DNA of 64,000 nt from Deroplatys truncata (lineage: Eukaryota; Arthropoda; Insecta; Mantodea; Mantidae): contig CM060984.1 of the NCBI GenBank assembly GCA_030765065.1, forward strand, positions 82,671,988 through 82,735,987. The letters run 5' to 3'. The notes below the pieces were generated by a model. The model searched no databases and had not been told where the DNA came from. It saw nothing but the letters and a program-made list of their open reading frames with translations. Position numbers and translations under genes: made by a program. Positions 57,443-64,000 of this stretch are shown here, piece after piece (position 1 is the stretch's first letter; each line of letters opens with the position of its first letter).

Positions 57443-58084
57443 ACAGGGTGGACCACTTAAGTTGAGACTGTACAATATCTCCAAAACTAAGCGATGTAGA
57501 AAGAAATGTCTTGAATAAAAGTTGCTCGATATTATGGGAGAAAGTAAATGCCATTAGTCGTGTTTTGTTTGGAGGACGTGATGATGGTCGTTTTAGGCTC
57601 AATTAAATTTTTTAAAATGGGAACTTACATTTTGTATGTTGCTTTCTCATTAGAAAATGGTTTATAGAAAGATGTTTATTTTGTGATGAGGAATAAGGAA
57701 ACAAAATAAAAAGAATCTTGGTTCCCAATTACAAAACGAACTTGACCCTCAAATGCCCATCCATGGATGGTCCAACTATTCATTGCGCTCTTTGGAAACA
57801 GCCATTCAGACTTTCGTTGTCATTTATGTTGGTATAAGAACAATTGTAAAGTGCTTTATACAAATGTTGTTTAGTTTTTTATGAGGAGAAACAACATAAA
57901 AAGGTAAGTTCCCATTTAAAGAAAATTGACCCTAAAATGACGATCAAAACGTCCTCCAAATAAAACACCACTAACAGCATTTATTTTCCTCCATAATATC
58001 AAACAACTTTTATTCAAGGCATTTGTTTCTACAACGCTTCGTTTTGGAGATATTGTACAGTCTCAACTTAAATGGTCCACCCAA
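57443..58084. mobile_element. Palindromic MITE, about 642 bp with about 190-bp inverted ends
   Basis: ACAGGGTGGACCACTTAAGT and GACTGTACAATATCTCCAAA at the left are mirrored at 57,900-58,084. The inverted ends also contain the AAATGGGAACTTAC segment. No coding capacity. Confidence 0.88.
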
Positions 58085-58189
58085 TATGTCCGAATGCTGA
58101 ACAACTATTTTTCATAATGCAAAAGCAAGATTGAAATGTTAAAAGGTTTAAAATAATAATCGTCAATTCAAAAATTCTAGTAACCCTCA

Positions 58190-60240
58190 CAGGGCATCCA
58201 AGAACGCTTGTGCCGCAAAGCAAAATTTGAATATGAAATAATTCAATAGGAATATTCCTATAAAAACGAAAAGCACTTTATCAAAGGGGAGGAATAAATC
58301 CTTACCTATTGAGAGAGATCAAATTGAGGCGTATTTCAGGAAACCTTTTGAGACAGTTTAAAGGCAAGATATAATAGAGCTTCTTATGAAAATAAATTCA
58401 CACAGCCTACGCTGAAATAACTCCAGATTGATAATGAGTTCCGTTAAAAATAGTATTTGGTACAAGTCCAGGGCCTGATAAAGTCATTGTAAAAGGCTAT
58501 TAAAAATACAATGGCTGTTAAAATATTGGCTAAACTCTCAAATAAAATGTTGAAAACAGAATTTGTAGCCGATACACTAAAAGAAGTACGCACCATTTTA
58601 CTGTCTTAAGATGGCGATGAGCACTATTTAAGTAAATGGAGATCCATTAGTACGATCTCGTATATGTTCAATTGTTTCATTGTGAGAAAATATATTAGTC
58701 TCAAACCTTACAAAGACTCTTTCTTGTTGTTACCTGGTACTATTATCAATCTAAACTTAGTTGAAGGAATTTTACGTTCTGCAACTTCATAACTTCGTAT
58801 ATCTCTAAGGCATTTTACAATATCGGACATGCTCATCTTTCCTTTAAAACTACCTGCTTCATTGAAACGTCTACTGATCAATCTTCTGGTAGATAACGTT
58901 AAATGTATTCAATTCGGAAGATAAAAGATAAGCTTCAAACGAGGCGTCATACAGGGCGATCCCGTTTCCCCATACCTATTCAACTTATGTATTAACCATT
59001 TATTAAATGAAGCGCCTGAGGGATGTATCATAGAGAAATATTGATATAGATTGTCCCCTGAGACTGATCCAGTAACAGTGCTTTGTTTTGCGGATGGTAT
59101 AGTGCTAACTGGAAAGGATACGGACATAGTTAATGATTTAGTTACTTTGGTCATCAGTCTTCTTCAAGAAATCGGCTTAACATCAATAGTGAAAAATCGA
59201 AAGCAATCTTAATTAGCAAAGGAAAACTTGATACAGGGATTATTAAAACAATGATATAAAAGGAATTGCTGTTGAAGATTAGGTTAAATACTTAGGAGTG
59301 ACCTTCAAGGATTTTTAACTCTGAAGAGATTTTACATAAATTAAAAATCGATTTAGATAACCTGGCTCCTATACATCTACTATAACCTGAATAAAAATGG
59401 CTGGTTTTTAAACAATTCATAGCTCCATCGTTGATTTATCCCTTCCAACTGGCCCCTAGTAATAAAATATCGGAAACATTGCTATTGAAAACTGATAAAT
59501 TGATTCGAAGTAATGTAAAAGAAATCCTGCAAGTTTTTAGTGATACTATTAACTCAGTGATTTACACTAGTCACAAATTTAAAGGTTTTTCGATAATGCG
59601 AACTTCTTGCGAAGGTTTTCTTCAACAATTAAACATCTAAGTTACACTTCAGTCGCTGGATGAGCCTCACATTAAGGCTGTGCGAAATAATTATGACTGC
59701 ATCAAAAACAAATGTATCTCTGAATCGCAACTGAAACAAATGGACGCACAAAAATCAGTGAGACAGATTTTACACCAAAAAAAGAAGGGGTGGGGGGTTG
59801 ATATTGCTTGGTGTTTCTACCTGAAGGGGCAAAGGTGTTGAGTTATTTTCACAAGTTCCAACCGTAAACAGCTGGAATTATAAATAAAAAGGGCCTAAAT
59901 AGTTCTGAATGAAGAGACACCATGAAGAGGAATGCAATGTTGTTGCTGTTCCTTCTCTTTTTCTGGACGTTCTCCAAGTACCAATCGCTGCAGACATTGC
60001 AGTGTGTATGAAACCCTTCCTCAGGGAGAACTTTTGCGCATTAAACGTCACAATACTGTTCGATCATTGTTAGCTATAGCACCTCGTGAAATGGGGCTGG
60101 AGGTGTATGAAGAAGTTCACTGCTTAGCAGATGAAAGAAGTAATAAGTAGATAGACATCAACACGAAGAAATCCGAAGCGAGATAATGAGACTGGAGTGG
60201 ATCAACCCCAAGACGTTAACTAAGAAAACCAACTAATTTA
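58190..60240 (+). pseudogene. RLE-type (R2/NeSL-like) non-LTR retrotransposon, broken
   Basis: Reverse-transcriptase blocks in order: TSPGPDKV (about 58,464), a DGDEHYLSKWRSIST segment (about 58,610), FKRGVIQGDPVSPYLFNLCIN (58,940-58,995), and LCFADGIVLTG (about 59,080), where the usual FADD has become FADG. The thumb-like KTDKLIRSNVKEILQ and TSHKFKGFSIMRTS follow (59,431-59,640). Further on, a CRHC motif with LPQGELLRIKRHNTVRSLL and VYEEVHCLADE (59,970-60,140) matches the CCHC and restriction-like endonuclease region at the C-terminus of R2-group elements. The catalytic PD..D end is missing or unreadable. Stops and frameshifts throughout; the target site is unknown. Confidence 0.78.
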
Positions 60241-61094
60241 TGAACCCACAGCGTCACATTCAAAAGGGTTTTGCAATTTAAATAAAATTTCTGTCACAAG
60301 TCTTCTATTTGGATCATAACCAAAGGTTTTGTAAATTGGAGGGATAAACACAGAAATAATAAAAGTATTTAATATACCTACTATTATACAATATATTACG
60401 AAAGACGCAATAGTGACTTTTAGTATTCTGTATTGTACTAACAGCGCTTAATTTGTTAACTTTTTTATTTTAGTAGTCTCAATATGTAAAATACTTGTAT
60501 TGTTGCCTTCTTATATATTGATTTTATATATTTATATGTTATATCTATTATGTTATGTTATTTTTCAAACTAAAATGAGAGTCAGATTACTAAACAAATA
60601 TAAATTTCATTGGCGTATCTGCAATAGTAATAGAGAGCGAGAAAATGAATATTTACAAAGCGACTACTGTAAGCTGTATGAAGGATTAAATAGTGCACTA
60701 CAAAATCAGTTATTATGACTGTAAATGACATAGAAATTTGAGACCGTGAACAAAGAAGTACTGGTAAACATAAACCTAGGATGAACAGCAGTTCATGGCC
60801 GGCAACAGATTGCTTAAAGCAGTTCTAAACTATCAACATAAAAGTTATGGACAGACTCGGTAGCAGATGGTAAACTGAACGGTCTTAGGGGATGTAATAG
60901 ACCGGAAGGAAGATAAAATTTAAAGATCGCATAAATCAAAATAAATTAATAAACCCTAAGTCATAAAGCTATCAAGTACATTTTAGATACCCCATTTAAA
61001 ACAATTTACCTAAACAGCAAGCGCATTGTTGTGTTGATGCCATACCAAGCAACCGCCAAGCACCATTTCCGTTACGATGAAATTAAAATAAATA
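60241..61094. other. No gene seen
   Basis: A 72-codon frame at 60,500-60,718 has no recognisable feature. The rest is AT-rich. Confidence 0.45.
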
Positions 61095-61454
61095 GCTGAT
61101 GTGCTACAGTAACACCACTTTCTCTTACCACTATTTTATTTTTGTATCTCTTCTACAAATTGTTATACAGCAATTTATTACTTTTTCTAGCACCTATCTA
61201 TAGTAGATAGAGGAAGTATTATATTTCACTCAAAAACTGGATATCAAGATTTCATCGGAAATATACGTTTTGAGATCCCTGAACACAAAGCGCACCTTTA
61301 CATAATTGTCAGTGTATGCATCTGTGAACAGAATAACTAAAAAATGAAAAATCCAATAAAATACACCAATCTTCTAAGGATACGACACGGAAGAATTTCA
61401 AGAAAATTTCTTATTCCAAGCTACCCTTTGCATGCAAAAACTTTCGTTATTTTA

Positions 61455-62341
61455 TACGAGGGCTGATCAACAAAGACTGAGACTGATTTTTTCCTGTAGC
61501 TTCCGTGATAGTTTTATATCTGTAACATAAGCATTTGAAAAGAGCGGGTTTTTATGTATAATGTTGGTAGGCGGCAGCACTCTCGTATTGGTAGGTTGGT
61601 AGTAATGCTCTATTTTGTAGACCTTACGTGCATTTCGCATACCAGACAATGGAGGTGATGCATTTTTTAAATCGATTATCACCGGTGATGAGTCATGGCT
61701 GCATCATTATGATCCTGAAGCAAAACAAGCCAGCACAGTGTGGAAATCGCCAGGTTCTCCAACACCAAAAAAGGCAAAAGTTGTTCCATCTGCAGGGAAA
61801 GTGATGGTGATCACATTTTTTGACTGTAATGGAATGATTTACCAGCATGCAGTTCCCCCTCACACTACTGTTACAGCAGCACACTACACGTCAGTATTGT
61901 CTGCACTGAGGAAGCACATTGCAAAGAAATGACCGGAGCTTTCTCGGACTGGGTGGCGACTTCATCATGACATTGCACGGCCTCACGTCGCAAATCAAGT
62001 CATGCAGTTTCTGGCTCGATTCAACATTACCTGTGTACCACATCCACCTTATAGCCCCGATCTTGCACCCTGTGACATTTTTTTTATTCCCATCACTAAA
62101 GGCAAAGCAGGGGATATTCGATTTGAGAACTCTGAAGCAGTGCTCACGAAAAGTGAGGCGATTCTCAAGGACCTGACGAAGAATGGTCTGCAGCACGTGT
62201 TCAAGGACTGGCAGAGACGCTATAAAAAGTGCATTGAAGTAGGAGGGGACTACTTTGAAAAAGATCATGTAAACATTGAATTGGAGTAATAAACATCTGT
62301 GAAAAAAAATCAGTCTCAGTCTTTGTTGATCAGCCCTCGTA
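61455..62341 (+). mobile_element. Internally deleted mariner transposon
   Basis: Inverted ends of about 36 bp (TACGAGGGCTGATCAACAAA ...) lie at 61,455-61,492 and 62,303-62,341, with TA at each end. At 887 bp it is shorter than a full mariner of about 1.3 kb. Confidence 0.93.
61640..62289 (+). pseudogene. Mariner transposase, N-terminus deleted, one internal stop
   Basis: Only the catalytic half remains. First Asp in GDESWLHHYDP (about 61,685), second in HHDIARPH (about 61,968), third in YSPDLAPCD (about 62,053), an Asp-Asp-34-Asp mariner arrangement. One TGA at 61,930-61,932 breaks an otherwise continuous frame, which ends at TAA 62,287. The DNA-binding N-terminal domains are absent, so it could act at most as a substrate for another copy. 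Confidence 0.93.
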
Positions 62342-62989
62342 TTTTCTCTAAAACGGCTCTAATAATTTCTATTAAAATTCCAGGTGTTAAAGATGATTAC
62401 GTGACTAATAAAATGAATATATTGAATTTTCTGCGAATGGTCTGAGACGTCCTCTTTATTTGGAATGAATTTTGCATCAGTCTATAAAACCGGTATACCG
62501 TAAGTGATAGCTTGCTACATTAAAGTGTAGATCTATTTAAAGCAGAATTTATATCAAATATTTTTTTTTGTGGCATCAACTGTTCCCAACACATTTGTTG
62601 TTATTGGTTTCAATTTTTAAATAGATTGCCAAAGGTTTTACTCATGAGTTTGCTTTAAAACTCTGCTTAAATTTGCTAATAAGAATCCGATGTGTTTATA
62701 TTTATATGACTCTCTCTAGCCACAGTTGTTTACTTTTATGTAGATTCTACCATAATCTTGCAAAAGCTTCTTTTTCTGTCTACTTCATGTTAATCAGGAC
62801 AAATGTTTACAGAAATGATTACATTTCGTCGTGGAATTTAAACAAACAGTACGATGGTAGCGGCACAACTTTGTACCTATGCTAGGCTAGCTGGACTGCC
62901 TAGAAAGTTGTTTTGTTTGTTTTATTTAATTCTGATTAGTTAAAAAGCAGTTTCTGTAAAAACATAGTTTACGGATGTGTTCAGTGTAT

Positions 62990-64000
62990 ATACGAGGGCG
63001 ATACTGAAATTTTTTAGAATGCCATGTTTCTAAAAAATGAAATTTGTTTATATTTGACAGCTGCTTTCTAAGCTTTGCGAGCTAATTGGCGTGTAGTTTG
63101 TTCGATTTGCTCCACTAGTTTGTTAATTATTTTCATTTAAACATTTCATGTTCATCCAAAAATAAGTTTGACTAGAAAACATTTCCGTTCTATGATTTGT
63201 TACGGTTTTAAATGGTCATTAAGGCCTAAACCATGTGAAGATCGGCTTAGAAATGCATTTGGCGAAGAAGCCACCCCATCTAAGGCAACAATTTATAATT
63301 GGTACAGGGAATTCAAAAGAGGTTTATTTTTCTTAGTGATGAATTTAGGTGGACACCCAGAACTCTGTTACTGATGAAAATGTTGCCGTTATTCGAGCAA
63401 TGTTTGAAGAAGATCGACATCTTATGAATTTATTCGGGAGGCATTGGACATTGGTATGAGTCAAATCCAAAACATTTTGTACCAACAGTTAGATGTGAAA
63501 AATAACTTTGTTGAATAGATTCCACATAAGCTGACTCCCGATCAAAAACAACGCATTGATTGGTGCAGAAAAACTGTGGAAAAATTCCAAGACGACAGTT
63601 CAAATTTGGTTTGAAATATCGTTACTGATGCTGAATGTTGGATTTATTGTTATGATCCTAAACAGAAAAGTAATCGGCTCAAAGGGTCTTTCGAACAGAA
63701 CCTAAGCCTACAAAAGTCTGACAAAATCGCAGTGCTGGTAAGAAGATGGTTTGCTAGTCTTTTTTCTAAAACTGCATATTGCTGCTATAGCATTAGAAGG
63801 TACCTTTACTGGTACACAAATTTAGGTTTGCCGCAAAATTTTGTAAAAGTTAGTGAAAAAATCCCCAAAAGAAAAACAATATTACATCATGACAATGCAG
63901 CATCGTATAAAGCAAACTAACAACTGAGCTTCTGGATGCCCTATAGGTCAGCACCATGGACACTTCACCATACAACTCTGACCTAACACCTTGTGATTTC
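62990..64000 (+). pseudogene. Second mariner transposase, broken, cut by window end
   Basis: A TACGAGGGCGATACTGAAAT inverted end starts at 62,991. The transposase begins MTRKHFRSMICYGFKW (63,168), with FGEEATPSKATIYNWYREFKRG as the helix-turn-helix part. It then reads in changing frames through HLMNLFG and a GMSQIQNIL-like block, PHKLTPDQKQRIDWCRK, a region where the first catalytic Asp motif has become VTDAECWIYCYDP (about 63,625), and HHDNAASYKAN with the second Asp (about 63,890). The typical TPCDF end lies at the window edge. Several frameshifts and stops. It belongs to a different mariner group from the copy at 61,455. Confidence 0.9.

Larger units (their letters stand above)
61095..62870. 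repeat. Dispersed 0.9-kb repeat copies around a mariner
   Basis: A forward start fragment (61,095-61,190) is followed by a reverse copy (61,195-62,660), split by the mariner at 61,455-62,341, and by a forward fragment (62,685-62,870). The two halves of the split copy join at TTATTTTA / TATTTTCTC. Confidence 0.75.

Overview
The window is repeat-dominated animal DNA, most likely from an arthropod. It has spliced genes with GT/AG introns, TATA boxes, tRNA-derived SINEs, Jockey-like and RLE-type non-LTR retrotransposons, mariners, a DUF4817-type transposase and a Kolobok-like element. No ordinary host gene was recognised, and the species cannot be fixed from the sequence. Nearly every gene is a mobile-element or endogenous-virus gene, and nearly all are broken by frameshifts or stops.

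Bases 1-20,853 are an almost complete Polinton/Maverick (adintovirus-like) element. Long terminal inverted repeats lie at 1-500 (cut by the window edge) and about 20,245-20,853. A capsid module reads leftward: PLA2/pX-like protein (10,197-9,569), adenain-like protease (9,568-9,251), penton (9,239-8,552) and major capsid protein (8,403-7,191). A divergent rightward module carries the FtsK/HerA-type packaging ATPase (10,306-11,011), a fiber-like protein (11,018-12,066), a conserved Polinton protein of unknown role (12,159-12,915) and a retrovirus-type integrase with chromodomain (12,915-13,814). A protein-primed family B DNA polymerase reads leftward (17,863-14,364). It is preceded by spliced leader exons up to 20,023, two of which carry duplicated proline-rich cassettes (PPPPGFED). 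The left 6.7 kb holds two spliced genes I cannot name: a Cys/His-repeat gene (1,683-2,449) and a small basic coiled-coil gene (6,223-6,692). These leader and accessory genes are the least familiar part of the window.

Bases 20,854-26,505 are flank with a SINE, a possible solo LTR, a palindromic dispersed repeat and a broken DUF4817-type transposase. Bases 26,506-40,490 are a second, much more decayed Polinton relic of another lineage. Its inverted arms (about 26,506-29,550 and 36,190-38,795) each carry a polymerase C-terminal fragment and minisatellites. It was later hit by a Kolobok-like element with TTAA duplications (32,138-35,150), a MITE (26,750-27,226) and a Jockey-like retrotransposon (38,796-40,437).

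Bases 40,495-43,180 are a foldback-type element. Bases 43,181-64,000 are mostly copies of one 0.85-0.95 kb dispersed repeat, partly head-to-tail. These are interleaved with SINEs, a palindromic MITE, an RLE-type retrotransposon relic, one internally deleted mariner and a second mariner cut by the window end.

The Polinton genes fit one system: self-primed replication (PolB), integration (INT), and virion assembly, maturation and packaging (MCP, penton, PLA2/pX, protease, ATPase, fiber). In this copy almost none could make a full-length protein, so it is a fossil.
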